From: Natronosalvus vescus
GTDB taxonomy: Archaea > Halobacteriota > Halobacteria > Halobacteriales > Natrialbaceae
Length of the DNA stretch: 64,000 bases
Direction: 5' to 3'
Assembly (NCBI RefSeq): GCF_023973145.1
Contig: NZ_CP099546.1
Span: 558,001-622,000, forward strand
Part shown: positions 1-8,219 of the stretch, one piece after another
Numbering within the stretch: the stretch's first letter is position 1
Layout of the letters: the number at the start of each line of letters is the position of its first letter
Program-made: the position numbers and the translations under genes
Notes under the pieces: model-generated
What the model saw: the letters and a program-made list of their open reading frames with translations, nothing else
Databases searched by the model: none
What the model was told of the DNA's origin: nothing

Positions 1-1176
1 ACGGCCTCGGAGCAGGTGACGGCCTCGAGCGAGGAGGTGCGTTCTGCCTCCGAACAGGTGACCGAATCGGTACAGGAGATCTCGGATGGGGCTGAACGAC
101 AGAGTCAACGCCTGCAGTCGGTCAACCACGAGATGAGCGGGCTGTCGACGACGACCGAACAGATCGCGGCCTCCTCGAACCAGGTGGCCGACATCGCCGA
201 GCGGACGGCCCAGACGGGCAAACACGGGCGCAAAGCGGCCCAGGACGCGATCGAGGGCATGAACGAGATCGAAGACGAGTCCGAAACCGCCGTCACCGAC
301 ATCGAGCGCCTCGAGGCGGAGATGGAACAGATCGACGAACTGATCGAGTTCATCGGCGAGGTGGCAAAGGAGACGAACATGCTGGCGTTGAACGCCAACA
401 TCGAAGCCTCGCGCTCGAGCACCGGTGACGAGGGGTTCTCGGTCGTCGCGGGCGAGGTCAAAGAGCTCGCCGAGGAGACGAAACAGACGGCAGAGGACAT
501 CGAAACTCGCCTCGAGACAATTCAGGCGCTGACGGCGGAGACGGCCGATTCGGTGACGGGAACGAGCGAGCGCGTTGCGGCGAATCGGGATGCCATCGAA
601 GAGGCAGTTTCGGCACTCGACGAGATCGCCGAGTACGCCGAGGAGACGAATACGGGGGTCCAGGAGATTTCGGCGGCGACGGAAGAACAGGCAGCCTCCA
701 CGCAGGAGGTGGTCTCGATGACCGCCGAGGCGACGACCATCGCCGAGGAGACGACGGCCGAGAGCGAGAACGTCGCCGCGGCGGCCGAAGAACAGACCAC
801 GGCGCTGACGGAAGTCTCGCGAAGTGCGAGCGACCTGGCGAATCAGGCCACAAAGCTCTCGGAGGCGCTCGATCGGTTCGACACCGACGTCGCCGCGGTA
901 TCACTCGCCGACGACGAGGCACTTCCTGAATCGGTCACGATTGCCGCCGACACGAGCGGTGTGGACTCCCTCGAGTCGGACGTGTCGACGGTCAATCCAG
1001 CTGGCGACGCCGAGGACGTCGACGACGGCCTCGATTCTGCTGGGACTGCAGGCGGCCGCTCGAACGGATCTGATCGCGATGTGGGAACTGACTCGAGTTC
1101 GGCAGACGAGTTCGAAACGGACGGAGAGGACGTCTTCACGTTCGGCGAGCAGGGTGACGACGGCGACGACAGGTAA
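1..1176 (+). CDS. Methyl-accepting chemotaxis transducer, C-terminal signalling domain (5' partial)
   Basis: This is the cytoplasmic signalling part of a haloarchaeal transducer (Htr) that passes receptor input to CheA/CheW. The reading frame is already open at base 1, so the sensor, any membrane segments and HAMP domains lie outside the window. What is visible is a long coiled coil of heptad-like repeats rich in Glu, Ala and Ser/Thr. The hairpin tip is near bases 360-420 (ETNMLALNANIEAS) and is the CheA/CheW-binding signature of the family. Glu/Gln-rich pairs on both arms look like CheR/CheB methylation sites. The last ~100 residues form an acidic, low-complexity tail. It converges with cheR across a 355-bp gap. 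The family is certain; the signal sensed cannot be told. Confidence 0.95.
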   Translation, partial: TASEQVTASSEEVRSASEQVTESVQEISDGAERQSQRLQSVNHEMSGLSTTTEQIAASSNQVADIAERTAQTGKHGRKAAQDAIEGMNEIEDESETAVTDIERLEAEMEQIDELIEFIGEVAKETNMLALNANIEASRSSTGDEGFSVVAGEVKELAEETKQTAEDIETRLETIQALTAETADSVTGTSERVAANRDAIEEAVSALDEIAEYAEETNTGVQEISAATEEQAASTQEVVSMTAEATTIAEETTAESENVAAAAEEQTTALTEVSRSASDLANQATKLSEALDRFDTDVAAVSLADDEALPESVTIAADTSGVDSLESDVSTVNPAGDAEDVDDGLDSAGTAGGRSNGSDRDVGTDSSSADEFETDGEDVFTFGEQGDDGDDR

Positions 1177-1531
1177 TCCCTCAGACAGCGACTCCGCTTT
1201 TGTCGACGTGAGACAGGGCCTCTGATTGACCCTCTGTCATTCTTAGTAGTCACTCGGAATTTCGACGAGTGCAGAAGAGCTGCGACGTGCTCGTGAGTGA
1301 TACGAACTGCCCCAAACTCGAGTGGCGGCGGTCACGCGTCGGGTATCGATACTAACCGGTGAAGCCGGTACGAACTCTCGTAGTTACCGCCCGTCATTGC
1401 ACATTGCACACCTGATCGCCAGTCGAATCGGCGATCAGTGTGTCTCTCGTTTCGTAGTGAACGTGGAACTGTCGAGACACTCGAGCGCTACCGTCACTGC
1501 CTGAGTGTCTCAGAGCTTCCAGGAATCGCAA
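1177..1531. other. Intergenic region between convergent transducer gene and cheR
   Basis: There is no credible gene here. A 60-codon open frame on the + strand has no family signature and ends inside the 61-bp repeat at 1469-1529, which is listed separately. The rest is moderately G+C-rich DNA in which I see no promoter or RNA gene. Confidence 0.6.
1469..1529 (-). repeat. 61-bp 3'-flank element, copy A (immediately after cheR)
   Basis: This copy matches positions 17454-17514 at 52 of 61 bases without a gap, and the first 27 bases (+ strand) are identical. It contains a perfect 9-bp inverted repeat, GAGACACTC at 1474-1482 and GAGTGTCTC at 1503-1511. Read on the cheR strand it begins 2 nt after the cheR stop codon (1532-1534), the same spacing as copy B has after nadC. 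It may be a terminator or 3'-UTR hairpin, or the relic of a mobile sequence. Confidence 0.8.
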
Positions 1532-2365
1532 TCAGTTGGTACGCTCGGATGAGACCGCATCCCGCTGGTAGATTCGAAGCCGTCCCTTTCGCACGTCGAA
1601 TGCGGATTTGACGTTCGGCGGAATCGTTTCGGCCTTCCCGATCACGAGGTAGCCCCCTGAGCGAAGCGAACGGGCGATGGTCTCGAGCATGGACTGTTTG
1701 TGCTCGTTGTCGATGTAGATGAACAGGTTGCGACAGATGACGAGGTCGAACCCCGATTTCGGGCCATCGTTGATGAGATCGTGGCGTTCGAACGTGACGT
1801 TCTCGGCGACGGTACTCGTGACCTGGTAGGTCTGTGCGGCAGGATCGTGGTCGACGTACTCCTCGTACTCGGAGAGAAACGCGAGCTGGTCACCGAGGTC
1901 GACCGTTCGTGACTCCGTGTAGGTGCCGCTGCGGGCGGTCTCGAGTGCGCTCTCGCTGATGTCCGTCGCCAGGATGTGAACGTTCGATGCGTCGATCTCG
2001 TCGTCGTCGTGGGCGAGCATCGACAGCGAGTACGGCTCCCGGCCGTCGGCACACGCCGCACTCCAGACGTGGATGCTCTCGTTCTCGGCCGTCAGCCTGC
2101 GCAACACGTCGCGAATCCCCTCCCAGACGTCCGGATTCCGAAAAAAGCCGGTGACGTTGATGCTCAACGAGTCGAGGAGTGCTCGTTGTTCTGCTGTCTC
2201 GTTTCGGAGTAACTCGAAGTACTCCTCGTAGCTGTCACTGCCGGTACGACGCATCCGAGAGGAGACTCGACGATTGAGATAGCTCGTGTTGTAGTGGCTC
2301 GTGGCGAACCCGAGCTCTGCCTCGACGTATTCGAGGAGGCTGGCGAACGTCGCGTCGACGCTCAC
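1532..2365 (-). CDS. cheR: Chemotaxis protein methyltransferase CheR
   Basis: CheR transfers methyl groups from S-adenosylmethionine to glutamates of transducers, the adaptation step of archaeal chemotaxis. At 277 aa it has the normal family length. The N-terminal helical domain is followed by the SAM-binding segment (WSAACADGREPYSLS), where the family usually has a STGEEPYS-type loop, and by the FDLVICRNLFIYID strand-turn typical of CheR. The GTG start at 2363-2365 overlaps the cheD stop by 4 nt, so translation is probably coupled. It is the last gene of the leftward che operon, and its stop is followed after 2 nt by a 61-bp hairpin-forming repeat. Confidence 0.96.
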   Translation of the reverse strand: MSVDATFASLLEYVEAELGFATSHYNTSYLNRRVSSRMRRTGSDSYEEYFELLRNETAEQRALLDSLSINVTGFFRNPDVWEGIRDVLRRLTAENESIHVWSAACADGREPYSLSMLAHDDDEIDASNVHILATDISESALETARSGTYTESRTVDLGDQLAFLSEYEEYVDHDPAAQTYQVTSTVAENVTFERHDLINDGPKSGFDLVICRNLFIYIDNEHKQSMLETIARSLRSGGYLVIGKAETIPPNVKSAFDVRKGRLRIYQRDAVSSERTN

Positions 2366-2877
2366 AGCTCTGTCACTCCATCTTCGCCGTTAGCCGTTCG
2401 GACGGTAAGTGTCCCGGTTCCGGGCGTGAACTCGACCGTTCGTCCGTACTTCCCGCCGACGTCTTCGGCGAGCAGCGGGACGCCGAGTTTCTCGAGTTCC
2501 TCTTTGGCGGCGTCGACGTTTCGTTGTCCGACGCCGTCGCCGAAGCTCTCGAACTCGAACATATCGGAGCCGCCGGCGATTTTGGCTTTCACGGAGGTGT
2601 AGCTGGCCCCGCGTTCGACCATTCGGCGAAGGAGGGCCCGAATCGCCGTGTCCGCGTACTTGCCGGGTTTGATGTCGCTATTTTCGGCTGTGTCCCCGTC
2701 TGGAAGCATGACGTGAGCGAGGCCGCCGATATCCGAATCCGGGTCGTACAGCGCCACGGCCAGACAGGAGCCGAGGCCGTAGGATTTGAGCGTGTCGTCG
2801 CCTTCACTCACGACGAGTTCGGAAATACCGACCTGCACCGGCTCTGGAATACCCGGTTCGCTTCCGTACGTTTTCAT
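2362..2877 (-). CDS. cheD: Chemoreceptor glutamine deamidase CheD
   Basis: CheD deamidates receptor glutamines and, in archaea and Bacillus, binds CheC. The 171-aa product has the CheD fold signature: a YGLGSCLAVALYD segment carrying the catalytic Cys, then GGLAHVMLPD with the catalytic His, and a KIAGGSDMF strand. The ATG at 2875-2877 overlaps the stop of the double-CheC gene by 4 nt, and its own stop overlaps cheR by 4 nt. The gene therefore sits in a tight block cheC-cheC-cheD-cheR. Length and motifs are complete and nothing is unusual. Confidence 0.96.
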   Translation of the reverse strand: MKTYGSEPGIPEPVQVGISELVVSEGDDTLKSYGLGSCLAVALYDPDSDIGGLAHVMLPDGDTAENSDIKPGKYADTAIRALLRRMVERGASYTSVKAKIAGGSDMFEFESFGDGVGQRNVDAAKEELEKLGVPLLAEDVGGKYGRTVEFTPGTGTLTVRTANGEDGVTEL

Positions 2878-4115
2878 ATGTTTTCGACGTCTCCAAACTC
2901 TGCGGTCGTCGGCGTCTCGTCGATACGATCGACGTCGAGGTCGTTGAGCGCTCGCTCGAGGTCGTCCTCGTCGGGGATCGCGTACACTTCACAGTCGAAC
3001 TCGCGGCCGTCGGCGACGACGTGGGTGTCGAAGACGAACGCGAACTCCTGGTTCTCGCCGAGCTGGATGATGACTGGATCGACGGCGGCGGCCCCGATGT
3101 CGTGGATGAACTCGGGCGTCGAGTGGTCGATCGTCGTATCGAGGACGTTCGCCCAGCCGTCGAGGAAGCCACTGGCCATGATGTTTCCAAGCTCCTTGAT
3201 GGCGCTTTTCCCCATCTCGTCGAACGTCTCGCCGTCACCGTCTGTCTCCATCGGCACCATCGCGTCGACGATTTCGTGGGCGGACTTCTCGTCGAACAGA
3301 AACAGGAGGTAGCCACTTGGCGTCCCGTCGAACTCGAAGGCAACGCCGACGAGGCGTTCGTTCGAGACCGACTCCGGAATCGTCTCGAGTGAGACGAAGT
3401 TGAGCCGCCTGATCTCGACGCTGGTCTCGATGCCGGTCAGCGTCGTCGCCGTCTTGGCGACCTCCTCGGCCCCCTGTTCGGCCATTCGATCGAACCCATC
3501 GAGTTTGTCGTACTCGATCCCGTCGCTCGTACGCAGGCGCTCGAGCAGCCCAGCCATCGAGTCGCGGTTGGGGAACAGGTAATGGCTGAACCCGATCTCG
3601 TTGCCGACCGCGTTGATGTGGCTCTGAAAGAGCAAGGCGAGATCCTGTTCGCCCGGGGCTTCTTCGATGTCGCCGAAGAACGGCTCGGCCGTCGCCCCTT
3701 CGATGAATTCGGGCGTCGAAACGTCGATGACGGTCTCGAGGACGTCGGCCCAGCCATCGACGAAACCGCTGTTCATCACCTGGCCGACCTCGGTGGCCGC
3801 GCTCTTGCTCATCTCGTCGAACGCCTCGGCGTCGGCGTCGGCGATCAACATCTGGACGATTCGGAGGGCACTCTGGCGGTCGAAGACGACGACGGAGTGG
3901 CCGTCGAGGCCACCACTGAGTTCGACGCGGATGCCGACTTTGTCGGTGCCGTCTTCGAAGTCGTAGCGGATCTCCTTTCCCCGCATGAAGTTGAGCTTCG
4001 TGACGCCGACCTGGGTGTCGACGCCAGTCATCTTCGTCAGTCGACCGGCTGCCAGGCCAGCACCTTCCCGGGCCATTCGATAGAACGTTCCGAGGGCGTT
4101 GACGTCGAGTTTCAT
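2874..4115 (-). CDS. cheC: Tandem double CheC-domain protein
   Basis: This 413-aa protein consists of two CheC-like halves (about residues 1-205 and 206-413), each repeating a FDEM-KSA...SGF-DGWA-VL...STPEFI block. CheC proteins are CheY-P phosphatases and CheD partners. The second half keeps the E-x2-N active-site pair (KELGNIM). The first half has Gln where the Asn should be (TEVGQVM), so it is probably inactive or regulatory. Duplicated CheC proteins are known in haloarchaea. The gene overlaps both neighbours by 4 nt (ATGA type), and its partner directly upstream is a single-domain CheC. Which copy dephosphorylates CheY and which binds CheD cannot be decided from the sequence. Confidence 0.9.
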   Translation of the reverse strand: MKLDVNALGTFYRMAREGAGLAAGRLTKMTGVDTQVGVTKLNFMRGKEIRYDFEDGTDKVGIRVELSGGLDGHSVVVFDRQSALRIVQMLIADADAEAFDEMSKSAATEVGQVMNSGFVDGWADVLETVIDVSTPEFIEGATAEPFFGDIEEAPGEQDLALLFQSHINAVGNEIGFSHYLFPNRDSMAGLLERLRTSDGIEYDKLDGFDRMAEQGAEEVAKTATTLTGIETSVEIRRLNFVSLETIPESVSNERLVGVAFEFDGTPSGYLLFLFDEKSAHEIVDAMVPMETDGDGETFDEMGKSAIKELGNIMASGFLDGWANVLDTTIDHSTPEFIHDIGAAAVDPVIIQLGENQEFAFVFDTHVVADGREFDCEVYAIPDEDDLERALNDLDVDRIDETPTTAEFGDVENI

Positions 4116-4717
4116 GGGGTGTGCACGTCGATTCCGTTGACCATCTCGACGAACTCCTCGAGTTCTGGGAAGGCGTAGATCTCGGCTTCGATCTGGTAGC
4201 TCGGTACCGAGAGGTCGGAATCGAAGAAGAGGGCGAGATCATCGCCGCCGAGACCCGCCGTTCGGACGACAATGTCGCCGGCGGGGGCGTAGACCAGCTG
4301 GGGTGCGGCGATATCGATCGCCCGGCCGAGCACGTCGGCCCAGCCGTCGATGAAGCCACTGGCCATCATGTTCCCCATCTCCTCGACTGCACTGCGGGCC
4401 ATCTTCCCGGAGACGTTCGACATGTCGTCGACGACGTCTCGAAGCATGATCGCGGTGATCTTCTTCGCGCTCGCCTCCGGGAAGAGGATGAGGATGTGTC
4501 CGTGTGGCGGATCGAGGAGTCGGACGCGAACGCCGACGCGTTTGCCGGGCTCGAGCTGACTCTTGATGTCGTCGACGTCGATGAAGTTCGTCTTCGTGAC
4601 CTCCATCTGGGCGTCTTCGCCGGTCAGTTTGCTCATGTTGTCGGCAACGCCGTTCGTTCCGACTTTCGCCATTTCGTTGATAAAGCTCAGCTTCCGAATG
4701 TCGACCATCATCGTCAT
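4112..4717 (-). CDS. cheC: CheC-family chemotaxis protein (single domain)
   Basis: This 201-aa single CheC domain carries the motif ARSAVEEMGNMMASGF-DGWADVL...PQLVY, in which the E-x2-N pair and the following Pro of the phosphatase active site are intact. Only the second of the two pseudo-symmetric motifs seen in bacterial CheC is conserved; the first (NEMAKVG) lacks the Asn. The likely role is hydrolysis of CheY-P and/or modulation of CheD. Several Met codons cluster at the start (MTMMVD), so the true start may be up to 9 nt inside. A 115-bp gap with a G-rich run separates it from cheA. Confidence 0.92.
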   Translation of the reverse strand: MTMMVDIRKLSFINEMAKVGTNGVADNMSKLTGEDAQMEVTKTNFIDVDDIKSQLEPGKRVGVRVRLLDPPHGHILILFPEASAKKITAIMLRDVVDDMSNVSGKMARSAVEEMGNMMASGFIDGWADVLGRAIDIAAPQLVYAPAGDIVVRTAGLGGDDLALFFDSDLSVPSYQIEAEIYAFPELEEFVEMVNGIDVHTP

Positions 4718-4765
4718 TGGTTTGGATGCCTCCGTAGGTGTTCGTGCCCGCTGCTTGCCGGATGC

Positions 4766-4792
4766 GGGCGGGGGGTGTGGGTGGGGGTAGGG
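4766..4792 (+). other. G-quadruplex-type motif between cheA and cheC
   Basis: In the 115-bp gap between cheA and cheC the + strand carries GGG-C-GGGGGG-TGT-GGG-T-GGGGG-TA-GGG, more than four G-runs of at least three with loops of 1-3 nt. This fits the standard intramolecular G4 rule. The che operon is read from the other strand, so the G-runs lie on the template strand and the mRNA is C-rich here. Confidence 0.6.
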
Positions 4793-4832
4793 TGTGTCTG
4801 CATACGCTCGTGGGGTACCGTGCTGTTGGTGT

Positions 4833-7800
4833 TCATAGTGTGTTTACGTCGAGAATGTTGACGACCTCGCCACGGCCGCGAATCGTTGCACCGCTGATGC
4901 CGGGAACGCCACTCAGGAAGCCTTCGAACGGCTTGACGACGACCTCCTGTTGGCCGTGTACGGTGTCACAGCGCAGGGCGATCGGCCGACTCGAGTCGCG
5001 GATCCGAATCACCATCCCGCCGTCCGGGTCGGTGTATCGGGGCGTCTCGAGCCGACTCGAGAGGTCGAGGACCGGAACGTCCTCGGTTCCTGACGTCACC
5101 ATCGGTTCGCCATCGACGGTTTCGATGACTCTCGCATCGTCGATGTCGTGAACGGCCTTGATCGGGATCCCGAACTCCTCGCCGCCGATTTCGAAGAACA
5201 GGACGTCGGCGATCGCGACCGTCACCGGGAGTTCCATCGTGACCGTCGTCCCTTCGTTGGGGTCGCTGTCGACCGTAACGGTTCCATCCAGATTCTCGAT
5301 CGTCCGTTTGACGACGTCCATCCCGACGCCGCGGCCACTGACGTCAGTCACTTCCGTCGCGGTCGAGAGACCGGGATGGAACACCAGGTCGTAGACGTCG
5401 TCGTCGTCCATCGCGTCCGCTTCGTCGGCGTCGAGTACGTCGGCTTCGACGGCGGCCTCGCGTAACCTGGCGGGATCGAGACCACGGCCGTCGTCGCTGA
5501 TCTGGATCGTGACCCGGTCTCGAGCGCGATCGGCGGCGAGCCGGACGGTTCCCTCGCGTGGCTTGTCGGCGGCTTCTCGTTCGTCGGGCGACTCGATTCC
5601 GTGATCGACCGCGTTTCGCACGAGGTGAATCAGCGGATCGCCGATCTGGCTGAGGATACCTCGGTCGAGTTCGACGGACTCGCCGTCGATTTCGAAGCTG
5701 ACATCCTTGTCCTGGTCGCGGGCGATGTCCCGAACGGTTCGTGGCAGGCGATTGGCGACGGTCTCGAGGGGAACCAGTCGCACGTCCATCACCGTCTCCT
5801 GTAGCTCGGAGGTGATGTCCTCGAGGTCGTCGAGTTCGTGCTCGATCGTCTGTGGGTCGGCACCTTGATCGATCGTGTCCCGGAGTCGAACGCGGGAGGT
5901 CACCAGGCCTTCGACCAGATTCAAGAGTGTATCGACCTGTTCGATGTCGACGCGAACCGATTGGGTCTCGTCGGTCTCCGTATCCGATCGATCATCGGTT
6001 GCCCGGGATGGAATCGACAGCTCCGGAATCGGCAACGGTGGTACCGATTCGTAGATACGATCGGGATCGGTGCTCGCCGACTCGGTGCCAGCAGTCGACG
6101 AATCGCTGTCGAAGCCGCTCGGTTCCTCGAGGTCGAACGCGCTGTCCGTCTCGAAGGATTCCGTGGTGGGCTCGGTATCCGGAACTTCGTCGAACCCGTC
6201 GTCTTCGAAGGCGTCGTCGGTAAAGACGTCGTCCTCGACCCCTCCAGCGTCCTCGTCTTCGAAGTCGGAGGACGCTGCTGTCTCGTCGTCCTCGAAGGTG
6301 TATTCGTCGTCTGTGACAGCATTGACGTCCTCGATGTCGTTGGCATCATCGATGTCGTGGACGTCGTCGAACGACTCCTCGACGGGGTCGAACTCGCCGT
6401 CCTCCACAGTGGCGAAGTCGTCGGCCGATTCGTCGATCGCGTCGAGTCCGAAATCCGCCTCGAAATCGTCCGTCGACTCGTCGGTCGATCCGAGGGTCTC
6501 GAGGGTGATGTCGAGGGGTTCGTCTTCGTCAGTTTTGTCGACGGTTTCGTCGTCACCGATGACCTCGTCGCTGATTGTATCGCCCGGTTCGTCGACGCTG
6601 CCGTCCTCGGCCTCGTCGATATCGTCTGCGTCTCCATCATCGTCCACATGGACACTGACATCAGCATCGATGTCGCCATCACCGAAGTCGATCCCATCGA
6701 GTGCGGCAACGTCCTCAGGCTCGTCGGTTTCCGACGCCGACTCGAGTCTGGCGTCGGCTGCCGTTTCGTCCTCGAGATCGTCGAACGCGAACGCCTCGAA
6801 GTCCGCGTCGTCGGGAACGATCGTTTCGTCGTCTGCCCCTTCGCTGTCCGCTACCGCTGGGGCAACATCTTCCGGTTCCACCTCGTCACTCGACGATTCG
6901 TCGCCGATGGTCACGTCCTCGAGATCCTCGTCGATATCGAGGAAGCTGTTGTCGTCGACGTCGACGTCCTCACCGAGCAGTTCGTCCATCCCGACCTCAT
7001 CGTCGCTGTCGAACTCGTCGAACTCGAGTTCGTCGAGTTCGGCCTGCAACTCGTCGAAGCCGACCATCTCGACTTCGTCTTTCAGTTCGGCGAAAACGGC
7101 TCCGGCGTCGTCGACGTCGTCACCGTCGGATTCGTCCGCCTCGGCTGCCGATGTCGTTCCCGGCGCCACCGTATCCTGGCTCTCGGTCGCTTTCGTCTCG
7201 GCTGCCTCGTCCACGTCGCTCACATCCGTCGCTGTCGCCGCTGTCTCGTCGTCCGATGTCGTGCTTTCGCCGAGCAGATCGTCGAACGAGCCCGCATCGC
7301 CCATCTCGTCGAAGACGTCGAGATCGTCGTCCTCCACCTCCTCGACCATGGCATCGAGGTCGTCGAACTCCGAGAACTCCTCGAGCAGTTCGTCGACGGA
7401 AAGGTCGTCCGGGTCGATGTCGTGATCCGTCCCGTCGTCACCGATGTCGTCAGTGGGTTCGGCCGTGATTTCGGCTGCCGAGGTCGTCTCCGTGGCCGCC
7501 TCGAATTCGTCCGTCACATCGACGATTTCGAAGGCGGCAACCGCTTCGACTGGTTCGAGCGCGGCGGCGATCGCGTCTTCGCCAACAGCGCTTCCGAACA
7601 CGGCGTCGAAGGAGGTACCGTACTCGTCGTTCGCGATCGCCTCCTGGGAGGGATCGGTACCGATGAAGTCGAAGGCGTCGATCAGCGCTTCGACGACGAG
7701 TTGCCCGTTGTTGACGGACTCGTCGTCGACGATCGACAGTCGCACGAAAAACGCGTCGTGTTCGTCGTCCGCCGGGGCCTCGAACCGCGCGAGCACTTGC

Positions 7801-8219
7801 TCGATATCGGCCGCCGTGGGCGACGACAACGCCGTCGACTCCGCTGGGGGATCGATGTGTGATCGAAGCGCTCCGATCGTCGGCGACGGATCGCGCTCGA
7901 TCGTCTTCGACGCGGCCGCTTCCTCGAGCATCGCCTCGAGTTCGTCGACGGCATCGAAGACGGCGTCCATCACGGCTGCGGTCACCTCGATCTCGTCGCG
8001 ACGGATGCCGTCGAGGAGGTCTTCGATCGCGTGGGCGAGATCGCTCGCCCGGGTGAGTCCCATCGCACCGCAGTTTCCTTTGAGGGTATGGGCGGTACGG
8101 AAGATCTCCTCCATTGCCTCGTCGTCGTGGGGGTTTCGCTCGAGGGTGAGCAGGGAGTTGTTCAGGCTCGTGATCTGTTCGTCGCTCTCTTGAGCGAAGT
8201 CTGTCCAGTAATCAGTCAT
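4833..8219 (-). CDS. cheA: Chemotaxis histidine kinase CheA with a giant acidic linker
   Basis: CheA autophosphorylates on a His of its Hpt (P1) domain and passes the phosphate to CheY and CheB. I chose the ATG at 8217-8219 (MTDYW), the usual archaeal start, over an in-frame start 9 nt earlier. P1 covers residues ~1-105 with the phospho-acceptor His44 in AHTLKGNCG. A P2-like domain follows at ~150-240. Next come about 500 residues that are almost entirely Asp, Glu, Ser, Thr, Val and Ala. P3 dimerisation starts near residue 755, then the HATPase (NAVDHGIE, DDGRGLD, GRGVGMDVV) and the CheW-like P5 domain. The total of 1128 aa compares with the usual 650-700. The gene overlaps the cheB stop. Confidence 0.97.
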   Translation of the reverse strand: MTDYWTDFAQESDEQITSLNNSLLTLERNPHDDEAMEEIFRTAHTLKGNCGAMGLTRASDLAHAIEDLLDGIRRDEIEVTAAVMDAVFDAVDELEAMLEEAAASKTIERDPSPTIGALRSHIDPPAESTALSSPTAADIEQVLARFEAPADDEHDAFFVRLSIVDDESVNNGQLVVEALIDAFDFIGTDPSQEAIANDEYGTSFDAVFGSAVGEDAIAAALEPVEAVAAFEIVDVTDEFEAATETTSAAEITAEPTDDIGDDGTDHDIDPDDLSVDELLEEFSEFDDLDAMVEEVEDDDLDVFDEMGDAGSFDDLLGESTTSDDETAATATDVSDVDEAAETKATESQDTVAPGTTSAAEADESDGDDVDDAGAVFAELKDEVEMVGFDELQAELDELEFDEFDSDDEVGMDELLGEDVDVDDNSFLDIDEDLEDVTIGDESSSDEVEPEDVAPAVADSEGADDETIVPDDADFEAFAFDDLEDETAADARLESASETDEPEDVAALDGIDFGDGDIDADVSVHVDDDGDADDIDEAEDGSVDEPGDTISDEVIGDDETVDKTDEDEPLDITLETLGSTDESTDDFEADFGLDAIDESADDFATVEDGEFDPVEESFDDVHDIDDANDIEDVNAVTDDEYTFEDDETAASSDFEDEDAGGVEDDVFTDDAFEDDGFDEVPDTEPTTESFETDSAFDLEEPSGFDSDSSTAGTESASTDPDRIYESVPPLPIPELSIPSRATDDRSDTETDETQSVRVDIEQVDTLLNLVEGLVTSRVRLRDTIDQGADPQTIEHELDDLEDITSELQETVMDVRLVPLETVANRLPRTVRDIARDQDKDVSFEIDGESVELDRGILSQIGDPLIHLVRNAVDHGIESPDEREAADKPREGTVRLAADRARDRVTIQISDDGRGLDPARLREAAVEADVLDADEADAMDDDDVYDLVFHPGLSTATEVTDVSGRGVGMDVVKRTIENLDGTVTVDSDPNEGTTVTMELPVTVAIADVLFFEIGGEEFGIPIKAVHDIDDARVIETVDGEPMVTSGTEDVPVLDLSSRLETPRYTDPDGGMVIRIRDSSRPIALRCDTVHGQQEVVVKPFEGFLSGVPGISGATIRGRGEVVNILDVNTL

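Noticed and set aside
1322-1504. 60-codon open frame between the transducer and cheR
   Set aside because: No family similarity; the end falls within the repeated 61-bp element. Kept only as a hint that the element might derive from coding DNA.
6070-7425. 451-codon Ser-rich open frame opposite cheA
   Set aside because: It reads as poly-Ser from the complement of GAC/GAG codons in the CheA linker; a shadow.
5838-7862. 674-codon open frame on the + strand opposite cheA
   Set aside because: It is the complement of the acidic-linker codons (GAC/GTC bias leaves reverse frames open). The product is a Val/Arg/Asp/Glu-rich string without any family motif, while CheA on the other strand is certain.
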